A DNA stretch of 64,000 bases. Source: Azospirillum sp051124815. Its GTDB lineage: Bacteria > Pseudomonadota > Alphaproteobacteria > Azospirillales > Azospirillaceae. Position numbers and translations under genes: made by a program. The number at the start of each line of letters is the position of its first letter. Position 1 is the first letter of the stretch. Below, piece by piece: positions 1 through 8,483 of this stretch. Location: NCBI RefSeq assembly GCF_051124815.1, contig NZ_CP118485.1, forward strand, positions 1,860,001 to 1,924,000. The letters run 5' to 3'. The notes beneath the pieces were generated by a model, which was not told the DNA's origin, did not search any database, and saw only the letters and a list, made by a program, of their open reading frames with translations.

Positions 1-120
1 GCCCTCCTCCAGTTCGAAGGTCGACACCGCATCGGCATGGTCCCCCACCGCCTCGGCAAAGGCGGGCGCATGGGCTTCGGGAACGACCAGCGCGATGCGC
101 CAGAGCGGGGTTTGCGACAT
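1..120 (-). CDS. prmA: Ribosomal protein L11 methyltransferase PrmA, N-terminal fragment (runs off the left edge)
   Basis: Only the first 40 residues are in the window; the gene continues beyond position 1. The protein starts MSQTPLWRIALVVPEAHA and continues with a VSTFELEEG segment, which fits the N-terminal substrate-recognition domain of PrmA, the enzyme that trimethylates ribosomal protein L11. The S-adenosylmethionine-binding domain is outside the window, so the assignment rests on a short N-terminus. It lies downstream of the unknown gene at 235-1479 and of the UvrD-type helicase on the same strand. Another small alphaproteobacterial protein with a similar start cannot be excluded. Confidence 0.6.
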   Translation of the reverse strand, partial: MSQTPLWRIALVVPEAHAPAFAEAVGDHADAVSTFELEEG

Positions 121-234
121 GACAGGGGCTTTCCGACGACGACGCGAGAACAGAAGCCGCGTTTTTAGCATCAAGCCGGAAAGAGACCAAGGTTTCAGGT
201 TATCGGGTGATATCCTTATTCGTCCGGCTGCCCG

Positions 235-1479
235 CTACCGCCCCGACAACCGGTCGGCGATGTCATGCATGCCCTGGGCGCGCAGGACCGACTGGCGGTG
301 GCGCAGCAGCCGGCGGTCCAGCGCCTTCTCCACCGCCGCGCCGCCGAGCAGCGCGCCGTCCGCCCCCTTCAGCCGGTCGGCAAGGTCATGGGCCAGCATC
401 CCGTCCGCCTTGGCGTCGCGGCGGTCGAGCGGCTGGTCGCCGGCGATGCTCTGGCGCAGACGTTCCAGCAGAACCGCCCGGCTCTGCGGCGCTCGGCCCT
501 GCAGGGCGAGGCGGCAGACCCGGCGCAGGGAGGCGGCCATCGGCGCCAGCGCCGGATCGGGCTCGCGGTCGAACAGCCCGTCCGCCAGCGCGCAGAGCCC
601 GGCATGCAGGCTGGGCTGGGCACCCAGCAACTCCTTCACCGTGTCGGCGGATCCCATGATGTCGGCGACCACCCCGTCCAGCAGGGCGAGATGGCGCGGT
701 TCGGCGTCCTCGCCCATCATCGCCAGCAGCAGGTCCAGCTTTCCCGCCAGCGGCCCGCCGGCCTCCAGATGCTGGCACAGCAGGATCAGGAACAGCGCGT
801 CATGACCGGCCGGCGCCACCGCCTCCTCGATGCGGTCACTGGTGCCGGACAGGTCGCCGGAGTCGAAGCGCGGCAGCCGGCGCCGTTCGGCCAGCGCGTC
901 GCGGGCGGCGCCGATAACCGCCTCCACCAGTTGGCGCAGTTCGCGGGCGCGGGCGGCGTGGGAAACGCCGTGGATGTCGGCATGATGGCGGGCGGCGGCA
1001 TGGATGGCGGCGCCCAGCAGCGCCCCCTGCTCCTCGAACCGGCGGAACAGCGGCCAGGAATGCAGCAGTTCGGTCGGGGTGATGCGCTGGGCGTCCAGAT
1101 AGGGGCGCAGCAGCCGGCCGATCACCACCCGGCTCTCGAAGCCGCGCAGATCGTCGGGCGTGCGGCAGAGCGGCGCCCCCTCCGCCGTACCGCCCAAGGT
1201 CAGTCCCTTGCGCGGAGCCTGCGGCGCGGTCTTGTGCAGAATCACGGTTTCCAGCGACAGGCCGGCGATGGTGCGGAACTTCACCACCTTCGCCTCCTCC
1301 ACCCCGGAGGCCGCCAGTTGCGAGCGGGCGGCCGACAGAGCCGACTCCTGGTCGGTGTAAGCCCCTTCGATGAGCCAACGGCCTTCGCGGCGGCTCTGCA
1401 CCTCGTAGCTGACGCTGCCCGTTCCGAACACGGCGGATGGCCTCCGGCTCTGTTGCACCGTTGCAATCTTGAGCCGCAC
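235..1479 (-). CDS. Conserved hypothetical protein, 414 aa, mostly helical
   Basis: I do not recognise a family. The first 85 residues look like a small alpha/beta domain (SVSYEVQSRREGRW, then a TIAGLSLETVIL strand pattern). After a linker with TAPQAPRKGL the remaining 300 residues are rich in Leu, Ala and Arg and look almost entirely helical, with no signal peptide or membrane segment. Codon use matches the neighbours, which supports a real gene even though long open frames exist on the opposite strand. It sits between the helicase gene and the prmA-like gene, all on the minus strand, so it may share their transcript. A soluble regulatory or scaffold protein is possible but nothing in the sequence settles it. 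Confidence 0.75.
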   Translation of the reverse strand: MRLKIATVQQSRRPSAVFGTGSVSYEVQSRREGRWLIEGAYTDQESALSAARSQLAASGVEEAKVVKFRTIAGLSLETVILHKTAPQAPRKGLTLGGTAEGAPLCRTPDDLRGFESRVVIGRLLRPYLDAQRITPTELLHSWPLFRRFEEQGALLGAAIHAAARHHADIHGVSHAARARELRQLVEAVIGAARDALAERRRLPRFDSGDLSGTSDRIEEAVAPAGHDALFLILLCQHLEAGGPLAGKLDLLLAMMGEDAEPRHLALLDGVVADIMGSADTVKELLGAQPSLHAGLCALADGLFDREPDPALAPMAASLRRVCRLALQGRAPQSRAVLLERLRQSIAGDQPLDRRDAKADGMLAHDLADRLKGADGALLGGAAVEKALDRRLLRHRQSVLRAQGMHDIADRLSGR

Positions 1480-1552
1480 CGGCTGCCGCGGCTGTGACGG
1501 CCGTCACACTGCGGCAACCCGCCCTGTACGGATCAGCCCGCCTGATGGATCT

Positions 1553-1571
1553 GCCTGCCTTCTCGGCAGGC
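1553..1571. terminator. Stem-loop downstream of the helicase gene
   Basis: GCCTGCC (1553-1559) and GGCAGGC (1565-1571) form a perfect 7-bp stem with a 5-nt loop just past the stop codon of the UvrD-type gene. There is no T-run after it on the minus strand, so it is at best a weak terminator or an mRNA 3'-end stabiliser. Confidence 0.35.
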
Positions 1572-1581
1572 ATACCCAAAT

Positions 1582-3915
1582 TCAGCCCGCCTTGTCGGCG
1601 GGCACGACGAAGCTGTCCATCACCTTCTTGCTGCCGGAATGGTCGAAGTCGATCTCCAGCTTGTCCTCCGACACGGCGACGACCGTGCCGTATCCGAATT
1701 TCTGATGGAAGACCCGCGCTCCCTTGGCGAAGGGCGCATCGGGCCGCGCGCGCGGCGCCACCGCGTAGGCACCCTGGTCCAGCGTGATCGTCTTCGGCGC
1801 CGGCGCTTGCCGGGTGGAGCCGCGGAACTGGAATCCACCGGCCCCGCTGCCTCCGCCATACCCCCCTGCCCCGCCGCCGAAACCGCCCCCGAAGCCGCCG
1901 CGCCCGCCGCTGCCGGCGAACAGGCCGTTGGCGGCCTCCGCCTCCACATTGTCCTGCGGGATTTCCTCGACGAAGCGGGACGGCACGGCGCTGACCCAGT
2001 TGCCGTAGAGCCGGCGGTTGGCGGCATGGCTGACATAGGCGCGACGGCGGGCGCGGGTCAGGCCGACATAGGCCAGCCGCCGTTCCTCCTCCAGCCCGGC
2101 GATGCCGGTCTCGTCCAGCGCGCGCTGGTTGGGGAACACACCCTCCTCCCAGCCCGGCAGGAAGACATGGTCGAACTCCAGCCCCTTGGCACCGTGCAGC
2201 GTCATCACCGTCACCTGCTCGATCCCGGCGGCCTCGGCATTCTCCATCACCAGGGCGACATGCTCCAGGAAGCCCGGCAAGTTCTCGAACTCCGCCATGG
2301 CGGTGATGAGTTCCTTCAGATTCTCCAGCCGGCCGGGGGCCTCGGGCGTCTTGTCCTCCTGCCACATGCGGGTGTAGCCGGACTCGTCCAGGATGGTGCG
2401 GGCAAGCTCGGTGTGCGGCACCGTCGCCATCAGGGTCCGCCAGCGGAAGAAGTCCTGCAGCAGTCCGCGCAGGGTGGCGCGCAGCTTCGGCTTCAGCTCG
2501 TCGGTCTCGGTCAGCGCCCAGCCGGCCTCGGTCAGCGACAACCCCCGCGCGCGGGCAGCCGTGTAGAGGGTCTGCATCGCCGCCGGGCCGACACCGCGCT
2601 TGGGCAGATTGACGATGCGCTCGAAGGCGAGATCGTCGTCGCCGGAATTGACCACGCGGAAATAGGCCAGCGCGTCGCGGATTTCCTGCCGCTCGTAGAA
2701 GCGCGGGCCGCCCAGCACCTTGTAAGGCAGGCCGAGCGTGATGAAGCGTTCTTCGAACTCGCGGGTCTGGAAACCGGCGCGGACAAGCACGGCGATCTGC
2801 ACCAGAGAGGTGCCTTTGCGCTGGAGCGTCTCGATTTCCTCGCCGACCCAGCGCGCCTCCTCCTCGCCGTCCCACACCGCCTTGACCTTGACGGGTTCGC
2901 CGCCGTCGGCCTCGGTCCACAGCGTCTTGCCGAGACGTCCCTGGTTGTTGGCGATCAGCCCGCTTGCCGCGGCCAGGATATGGCCGGTGGAGCGGTAGTT
3001 CTGCTCCAGCTTGACGATGGTGGCGCCGGGGAAGTCGGTCTCGAAACGCAGGATGTTGCCGATCTCGGCACCGCGCCAGGCGTAGATGGACTGATCTTCA
3101 TCGCCGACGCAGCAGATGTTCTTGTGCGCCTGGGAGAGTATCCGCAGCCACAAATACTGCGCGACGTTGGTATCCTGATACTCGTCCACCAGAACATACT
3201 TGAACTTGCGGTGATACTCCGCCAGCACGTCCGGATTGTTCTGGAAGATCGTGATGTTGTGCAGCAGCAGGTCGCCGAAGTCGCAGGCGTTCAGGGTGCG
3301 CAGGCGCTCCTGATAGGCGCGGTAGATTGCCACCACCCGGCCGCCGGCCACCTCGCCGCCGTCGGCGTCGCCGAGACGATCCGGCGTCAGACCGCGGTCC
3401 TTCCAGCGCTCGATGGCGCCCAGCACCTGACGGGGCGGCCACTTCTTGGAATCGATGTTGGCGGCTTCCAGCAACTGCTTGATCAGGCGGACCTGATCGT
3501 CGGTGTCGAGGATGGTGAAGTTCGATTTCAGCCCGACCAGTTCGGCATGACGGCGCAGGATGCGGGCGGCCAGCGCGTGGAAGGTGCCGAGCCACCAGCC
3601 CTCCGGCTCGATCCCCACCAGATGGGCGACACGCTCGCGCATCTCGCGGGCGGCCTTGTTGGTGAAGGTCACCGCCAGGATCTGGAAGGCGGCGGCGCGC
3701 CGCGTCATCAGCAGATGGGCCAGCCGGGTGGTCAGCACCCGCGTCTTGCCGGTGCCGGCTCCCGCCAGCACCAGGACCGGTCCGTCCAGAGCCTCCACCG
3801 CCGCCCGCTGTGTCGGGTTCAGCCCGTCCAGATAGGCAAAGCGCTGCGCGGCAGCGGGAACGGCTGCGGCAGGAGCGGCGTGGCTCAGCGGATCATCATC
3901 AAAAGCGTCTGACAT
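1582..3915 (-). CDS. uvrD: ATP-dependent DNA helicase of the UvrD/PcrA family
   Basis: A superfamily 1 3'-5' helicase of 777 aa, the usual size. The order of motifs is canonical: Q-motif region GLNPTQRAAVEAL, Walker A AGAGTGKTRVL (about residues 51-60), VDEYQDTN (motif II), GDEDQSIYAWRGA (motif III), QNYRSTG (motif IV), VMTLHGAKGLEFDHVF (motif V) and VGLTRARR (motif VI). A glycine-rich stretch precedes a C-terminal FHQKFGYGTVV segment typical of the UvrD/PcrA tail that binds RNA polymerase and other partners. Known roles of the family are unwinding in nucleotide excision and methyl-directed or nick-directed mismatch repair. With mutL at 10.4 kb the window carries two mismatch-repair genes. 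uvrD versus pcrA naming is not resolvable from sequence alone. Confidence 0.95.
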   Translation of the reverse strand: MSDAFDDDPLSHAAPAAAVPAAAQRFAYLDGLNPTQRAAVEALDGPVLVLAGAGTGKTRVLTTRLAHLLMTRRAAAFQILAVTFTNKAAREMRERVAHLVGIEPEGWWLGTFHALAARILRRHAELVGLKSNFTILDTDDQVRLIKQLLEAANIDSKKWPPRQVLGAIERWKDRGLTPDRLGDADGGEVAGGRVVAIYRAYQERLRTLNACDFGDLLLHNITIFQNNPDVLAEYHRKFKYVLVDEYQDTNVAQYLWLRILSQAHKNICCVGDEDQSIYAWRGAEIGNILRFETDFPGATIVKLEQNYRSTGHILAAASGLIANNQGRLGKTLWTEADGGEPVKVKAVWDGEEEARWVGEEIETLQRKGTSLVQIAVLVRAGFQTREFEERFITLGLPYKVLGGPRFYERQEIRDALAYFRVVNSGDDDLAFERIVNLPKRGVGPAAMQTLYTAARARGLSLTEAGWALTETDELKPKLRATLRGLLQDFFRWRTLMATVPHTELARTILDESGYTRMWQEDKTPEAPGRLENLKELITAMAEFENLPGFLEHVALVMENAEAAGIEQVTVMTLHGAKGLEFDHVFLPGWEEGVFPNQRALDETGIAGLEEERRLAYVGLTRARRRAYVSHAANRRLYGNWVSAVPSRFVEEIPQDNVEAEAANGLFAGSGGRGGFGGGFGGGAGGYGGGSGAGGFQFRGSTRQAPAPKTITLDQGAYAVAPRARPDAPFAKGARVFHQKFGYGTVVAVSEDKLEIDFDHSGSKKVMDSFVVPADKAG

Positions 3916-4494
3916 GGCGTCCCGGTCCGGGGATGAACGAAAATCTGCTCAAGCATGCGAATGCTGTGTTGCGGTTGGAACGTATACAGCACAGAGCCGG
4001 CCGGCACGACCCCCGTGAGCAGCGCCTCATCCCTTCGGGGACCGTGTTCCTCGGCGCCCGCGCTTATGCCGAATGGCAAGCTCTCGAGATGTAGGACTCC
4101 AACCAACGGGCGATGACATAGTCCTGATCTTCGGAGTCCATTGCCTATGATAGTCCATTATCGCTGTAGTTCAGTGTCCCGACGAAATCACAGGCATCAG
4201 GTTAACGATTTCCCCTTTTCTGTCACAGACAGTTATTCCACCTGACCAATGCGAGCTAATTTATGTCCGCATCTTGTCTTATGCAGGCTTACGGCATATG
4301 CCCATTGCTCGACGCGAAATTTACCTAAGCGAAATTTTGCGCGGCGCAAATCGGGGGTATCTATGGATCACAACGAGGCACCCCCGAACCCTGAGGGGGA
4401 ATGGGCCGGACGCAGGAGCGGAAGGTCGGGGATGCCTCCGAAGCGCCAATCGGCGCCACATCGATCCGAACGGAACAAAAGGCGGGCTGAGACC
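3916..4494. other. Long intergenic region between divergent helicase and response regulator genes
   Basis: No coding sequence is supported here: the open frames are short and lack conserved content. The stretch from about 4130 to 4350 is clearly more AT-rich than its surroundings and probably holds the promoter of the response regulator gene at 4495. It includes the direct repeat GCGAAATTT at 4314-4322 and 4329-4337. Confidence 0.6.
4314..4337. promoter_or_regulatory. Direct repeat GCGAAATTT upstream of the response regulator
   Basis: Two copies of GCGAAATTT begin at 4314 and 4329, a 15-bp spacing (about 1.5 helical turns), inside an AT-rich patch 160 bp before the likely start codon. This is the sort of paired site that a dimeric regulator could bind. 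It is visible sequence; function is inference. Confidence 0.3.
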
Positions 4495-5175
4495 ATGGAT
4501 GCCATCAACGTTTTCCTCATCGACGCCAACAAGCTTTTCCGTGAAGGCATGAAGCGCCTGTTCGAGGGCACGCCCTTCAACGTCGTCGGCGAGGCCGGCA
4601 GCCTGCGCGAGGGCCTGTCGGCGCTCGGCACCGGCACCAACCCCGACCTGATCCTGATCGACCTGCCGAGCGGCGCCGATGAGGAAGTCGATGCGATGCG
4701 CACGCTGCGTGAGAACCACCCGTCGATCAAGGTGGTCATCCTGACCAACGACTTGGAAACCCGCCGCCTGTCGGCCGCCCTGAGCGCCGGCGCCGGCGGC
4801 TATCTGCTGAAGGACATCGCCTGCGAGGCGCTGATGCAGTCGCTGAAGCTGGTGATGATGGGCGAGAAGGTGTTCCCGACCCATCTGGCCGAGTTGCTGG
4901 TCAACGGCCGCACCGAGGATATGGGCGCCGAACTGCCGACCCGCCGCAAAGGCCTGTCGCAGCGCGAGGTTCAGATCCTGCGCTGCCTGCTGAACGGCAA
5001 CAGCAACAAGATGATCGCCAACCACCTGAACATCACGGAAGCCACCGTGAAGGTTCACCTGAAGAGCCTGCTGCGCAAGATCAACGCCTCCAACCGCACC
5101 CAGGCCGCCATCTGGGCGCTGAACAACGGCATCGGCGATCAGGCTGCCGAGACCGGCGTCGCCGCCACCGTCTGA
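4495..5175 (+). CDS. LuxR/NarL-type response regulator with atypical receiver
   Basis: A 226-aa two-domain protein: receiver (about 1-120) and a LuxR-type helix-turn-helix (about 154-210, GLSQREVQILRCLLNGNSNK...EATVKVHLKSLLRKI). The phospho-acceptor is D56 (LILIDLP), the switch Thr is T84 and the conserved Lys is K106. The acidic pocket is unusual: normal regulators have two acidic residues (VDD), here it is ID10-A11. I chose the ATG at 4495 because the receiver begins there (MDAINVFLID); an in-frame ATG at 4363 would add 44 unconserved residues. No histidine kinase gene is nearby. The neighbour at 5501 is a second regulator of the same architecture, so the two may have arisen by duplication. 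Confidence 0.85.
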   Translation: MDAINVFLIDANKLFREGMKRLFEGTPFNVVGEAGSLREGLSALGTGTNPDLILIDLPSGADEEVDAMRTLRENHPSIKVVILTNDLETRRLSAALSAGAGGYLLKDIACEALMQSLKLVMMGEKVFPTHLAELLVNGRTEDMGAELPTRRKGLSQREVQILRCLLNGNSNKMIANHLNITEATVKVHLKSLLRKINASNRTQAAIWALNNGIGDQAAETGVAATV

Positions 5176-5500
5176 TCCCTTTCGGATCCATATCGACCGC
5201 TCTGCCAAAAGGTCTCGCCCGCCTTCCGTCCAGGCCGCCCGCCCCATCCATCCGGGGCAGGCGGTCGGCGGAGCGGAGCGTTGCCTTTTGCGGCACATTT
5301 CCGTTTCCGGCGCCCTGCATTCGGGGTGCGGCCCTGCCTCTCCACAAGGAAAGGGGGCCAGGGAAGTAGGACGGGCATAGAGGAAGCGGTCTAAGACCAA
5401 AAGCGAACTACAGCGTCAGAACCGGCGTTCCTATGTGAACGTCCGGGCCGATGACGCCATCCCGGTGTCGGATCGCCGCAACCTTCTGGAAATGCCCGCG
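5176..5500. other. Intergenic region between the two response regulators
   Basis: About 325 bp. It holds the stem-loop at 5235-5264 and otherwise nothing I can assign. The spacing suggests that the two regulator genes have separate promoters. Confidence 0.5.
5235..5264. terminator. GC-rich stem-loop after the first response regulator
   Basis: Positions 5235-5245 and 5254-5264 form an 11-position stem with one internal mismatch and an 8-nt loop, 60 bp after the stop codon. There is no T-run, so this is a possible terminator or processing site only. Confidence 0.35.
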
Positions 5501-6172
5501 ATGAACGTGCTGATCGCCGACGATCACCTGCTGTTCCGAGACGGTCTGCGCCGGCTGCTGGCGCAATTCGACGCCGACATGACCTTTTTCGAAGCCAGCA
5601 CCTATGACGAGGTGCGGGCGCTCTGCGATGGCACCAGACCCTTCGACCTGATCCTGCTCGATCTCGGGATGCCCGGCTGGACCGGATTCTCTGCGCTGGG
5701 CGACATCCATGCCAGCCTGCCGAAAGCGCTTCTGGTGGTGGTCTCGGGGTCGGAGAAGCGTTCCGACCTTCTGGCGGCTCTCGAGAACGGCGCCGCCGGC
5801 TATATCCCGAAATCCTCCAGCGCCAAGGTTCTGCTGGGTGCCCTTCAATTGGTGCTTGCCGGCGGCATCTATCTTCCCGAACAGGCGATCCGCGGTGGCG
5901 ACCGCGTCGAGCAGATGCATGCCGGCCATGGCGGAAACGGCTCCGGCGACGCGACGGACGAATCCACCGCGCTGGGAAACGGCAACGGCGACCAGCTGAC
6001 GCCACGCCAGCGCGACGTTCTGGCCCGCCTGCGCGACGGCAAATCCAACAAGCAGATCGCCCATGAGCTGGGGCTGACGGAAGGCACGGTGAAGGTCCAC
6101 GTCACCGCGATCCTGCGGCATCTCGGCGTCCGCAACCGCACCCAGGCCGCTCTCACCGCCCAGAGTTTGTGA
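5501..6172 (+). CDS. LuxR/NarL-type response regulator
   Basis: A 223-aa regulator with a complete receiver: acidic pair D7-D8 (LIADDH), phospho-acceptor D54 (LILLDLGMPG), switch Ser at VVSGS and K104 (YIPKS). A Gly/Asp/Asn-rich linker (about 132-155) leads to a LuxR-type DNA-binding domain (LTPRQRDVLARLRDGKSNKQIA...GTVKVHVTAILRHLGV). The start at 5501 gives MNVLIADDH, the normal receiver N-terminus, with GGA about 10 nt upstream; an ATG at 5492 is a close alternative, and the frame is open to 5435. No cognate kinase is adjacent, so its input is unknown. Confidence 0.87.
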   Translation: MNVLIADDHLLFRDGLRRLLAQFDADMTFFEASTYDEVRALCDGTRPFDLILLDLGMPGWTGFSALGDIHASLPKALLVVVSGSEKRSDLLAALENGAAGYIPKSSSAKVLLGALQLVLAGGIYLPEQAIRGGDRVEQMHAGHGGNGSGDATDESTALGNGNGDQLTPRQRDVLARLRDGKSNKQIAHELGLTEGTVKVHVTAILRHLGVRNRTQAALTAQSL

Positions 6173-6214
6173 CGGAGGGCGGCCGCGCCGCCCCCTCCTG
6201 CCCGCTTTGGCCTT

Positions 6215-6973
6215 CTACCGCTGAGCGCGCTCCACCGCGGAGACCAGCGCCAGCAGCGCGCCGCGCAGTTCCGCCGCATGGGTCCGCGGGCGGACGGCGG
6301 CGGCGTCGGGCACCGCGACGACCGTCAAGGTCCGGCAACCGGTCAGCCCGTCTTCCAGCCGTGTAAAGAGACCGGCCGGGTCACTGCCCTGCATCAGGGT
6401 CACCGGCACCCGGACTGCCGGCAATTCGGAATCGAGCTCTCCCAGATCACCGGACAGCACCGCCGGCAGCGCCCAACCGAAACGGGCGGCCAGCGCATTC
6501 CAACGGCGGCGCATCGGCGATTCGGCCCCGACATCGTCGACGATCATCACGCCGCCGACCCGCTCCGGGTAATCCAGCGCCGCGGCGATGGCGAGCGGCG
6601 CCGTCACCGCCCCCGCCACCAGCACCGGCCGGCGTCCGCCGCGCTCCACCAGCAAAGGGGAGAGGATCGCCGCCCCGGCAGACGCCGGCACGGTCAGCCA
6701 TTCCTGGCCCGTCGGCACATGGTCCAGCAGGCGCCACCACGCCCCCTTGCCGGGGTGGAGGAAGATCACCCGCCGTCCCGACGGATCGCCGGCACGGTCG
6801 GCCGTGCGGTCGCCCACCCCGACCAGGGCATCATTCACGGCCCCGTCCACGGCCAAGCCGGTCACCGGGAAGCGGGCGGTATCTGCCCGTCCGGCGCGGA
6901 CGGTGGAAGGTTGGGTGTGAAAGAACACGGTCGGGGTCCCCGGTGCTGGCATTCCGCGATGGGACTGTCCCAT
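6215..6973 (-). CDS. Alpha/beta-hydrolase-like protein lacking a clear nucleophile
   Basis: About 252 aa. The middle has the strand-helix pattern of an alpha/beta hydrolase: RVIFLHPGKGAWWRLLD, then RRPVLVAGAVTAPLAIAAALDYPERVGGVMIVDDV, where the second segment matches the nucleophile-elbow region followed by the usual YPERV. In place of the G-x-S-x-G elbow it reads GAVTA, so no serine nucleophile is visible. It may be catalytically dead, use Thr, or have another role. The start is uncertain: ATGs at 6973 and 6952 are possible, and the frame is open to 7159. It faces the response regulator gene convergently, 42 bp apart. Confidence 0.6.
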   Translation of the reverse strand: MGQSHRGMPAPGTPTVFFHTQPSTVRAGRADTARFPVTGLAVDGAVNDALVGVGDRTADRAGDPSGRRVIFLHPGKGAWWRLLDHVPTGQEWLTVPASAGAAILSPLLVERGGRRPVLVAGAVTAPLAIAAALDYPERVGGVMIVDDVGAESPMRRRWNALAARFGWALPAVLSGDLGELDSELPAVRVPVTLMQGSDPAGLFTRLEDGLTGCRTLTVVAVPDAAAVRPRTHAAELRGALLALVSAVERAQR

Positions 6974-7168
6974 CGCCGAAGCCAACCCTAACGAAGCGGA
7001 ACCCAAATCGTCCCGTACGATAAATCGGGCAGAAACCTTAACAGGGCCCCAAAAGCCGCCCTGTCCGCAAAAGGTTTCAGCCGCCGCCGAAACAGGACAA
7101 AAGCAAAGCAAATTCCAAGACTTGCCGGCTTGTGCCGACCACCGGCCGCCGGCCGGCAAGACAGCCGG

Positions 7169-7717
7169 TCAATGCAGGGTCACCTCCTCGCCCTCGCCAT
7201 CCGGCATCACCGCCAGCGGACGGCGCAGTTCGCCGGCCAGGCTGCGCCATTCCGGCGCACCACCCAGCTGTTGCAGCAACTGTGCGGTGAAGGCGAAGAC
7301 CGCATGTTCCAACGGCCCGTTGTCCTCGGCATGGGCGTTGACGGTCAGGCAGGATTCCGCGGCGCTTTCGAAGATGGCGGCCGCGGCGCTGGCGCCCGGT
7401 CCGGGATCCGGCAGCGGGATGGCCTGCGGCTTCTCCCCGCTCACGCGCAGGCGTGACAGGTTGTCGGCCAGCAGGCGGGTGCGGATGGCGTTGTCGACCG
7501 CGGCGGCCATGGTGTAACCGGCCTCTTCCTCGACGGTGGCCCGCAGGATGCGCAGACCGGCGATCAGCCCGCGGACCACGTCCCCATTGCCGCCGCGCTT
7601 GGCCGCCGCCGCGACGGCGGTGCCGAGGATGGCAGCGACCACCGGCGAGAGCGATTCGCCGTCGCCCGGAACATTCGGCGCATCGGCGCCGGAGTCGGTG
7701 TTCAAAGCCTCGTTCAT
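7169..7717 (-). CDS. Conserved hypothetical protein, 182 aa
   Basis: The start at 7717 is well supported by GGAGG 5-9 nt upstream. The N-terminus is acidic and flexible (MNEALNTDSGADAP), followed by helical, Ala-rich sequence (SPVVAAILGTAVAAAAKRGG, then VVRGLIAGLRILRATVEEEAGYTMAAAVDNAIRTRLL). There is no clear signal peptide. I do not recognise a family. It is divergent from the YccF gene and upstream of the hydrolase-like gene on the same strand. Confidence 0.65.
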   Translation of the reverse strand: MNEALNTDSGADAPNVPGDGESLSPVVAAILGTAVAAAAKRGGNGDVVRGLIAGLRILRATVEEEAGYTMAAAVDNAIRTRLLADNLSRLRVSGEKPQAIPLPDPGPGASAAAAIFESAAESCLTVNAHAEDNGPLEHAVFAFTAQLLQQLGGAPEWRSLAGELRRPLAVMPDGEGEEVTLH

Positions 7718-8016
7718 GCGGCCTCCGATCCGTGTGAACCGGAAACGGGCGGCCCGCCGGCGATGCTGCCGACGAAGGACCCGTCCGGATGCGTCGTCAT
7801 GATGCCTGTACCGGATCTGTGGACCGAACGGATACGGTTCAAGGCATGGATGGCATACACCACCCCCTCTTTCGCGCCGCCGGACGGGGTGCCCCATCTT
7901 CGGGGTGGCCAACTTCCAAAGGAGCGAGGTCCAAAAGGCCGGAAGCCGAACGGCCCGCCTCTAGGCGCGCGGTGCGACCGTCCCCACATCTGCGGCGAAA
8001 GGGAGGGTTTCTCGTC

Positions 8017-8454
8017 ATGTCTCTGCTCAGTCTTCTCCTCAATGTGCTGTGGTTGTTCACGGGCGGCATCTGGATGGCGCTGGGCTGGTTGCTGGCCGCG
8101 GTTCTGATGGCGTTGTCCATCGTCGGCCTGCCCTGGGCCCGGTCCGCCCTGACCATCGCCCATTACACCCTGCTCCCCTTTGGGCAAACCGCTGTACGCC
8201 GGGATGAGTTCCGCGGGCGCGAAGACATGGGCACCGGTGCCTTGGGCTTCGTCGGCAATATCGTCTGGTTCGTGCTGGCCGGCTGGTGGCTGGCGCTCGG
8301 CCACCTGATCTCGGCGGTCGGCCTTGCCATCACCATCATCGGCCTGCCCTTCGCCTGGGCGCATCTGAAGCTCGCGCTGCTGGCGCTCTGGCCGGTCGGG
8401 ACGGAGATCGTGCCGTCGGACGACGCCGGCCGGCGCGTGGCCGGGCGGCTCTGA
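8017..8454 (+). CDS. yccF: YccF-family inner membrane protein
   Basis: A 145-aa integral membrane protein with the duplicated YccF (DUF307) pattern. The first copy is LLSLLLNVLWLFTGGIWMALGWLLAAVLMALSIVGLPWA; the second copy is GFVGNIVWFVLAGWWLALGHLISAVGLAITIIGLPFAWAHLKL. Each copy ends in the family-typical IxGLPxA motif and supplies about two membrane segments. The ATG at 8017 is preceded by a strong GGGAGGG, 9-15 nt upstream. Longer in-frame starts upstream would add basic, non-hydrophobic sequence and are unlikely. The family's molecular function is not established. Confidence 0.88.
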   Translation: MSLLSLLLNVLWLFTGGIWMALGWLLAAVLMALSIVGLPWARSALTIAHYTLLPFGQTAVRRDEFRGREDMGTGALGFVGNIVWFVLAGWWLALGHLISAVGLAITIIGLPFAWAHLKLALLALWPVGTEIVPSDDAGRRVAGRL

Positions 8455-8483
8455 TCCCTTCACCTGCGCCGCTTTCCGCCAAC

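Noticed and set aside
95..1497. Long open frames on the plus strand opposite the unknown gene at 235-1479
   Set aside because: Arg/Ala/Gln-rich translations without domains; the minus-strand gene has normal codon bias and keeps structured sequence, so these are shadows caused by high GC.
1639..3912. 757-aa plus-strand frame opposite uvrD
   Set aside because: It lies entirely within a clear UvrD helicase gene and has no motifs.
4363..4494. N-terminal extension of the first response regulator
   Set aside because: Low-complexity, not part of the receiver fold; the ATG at 4495 starts the domain.
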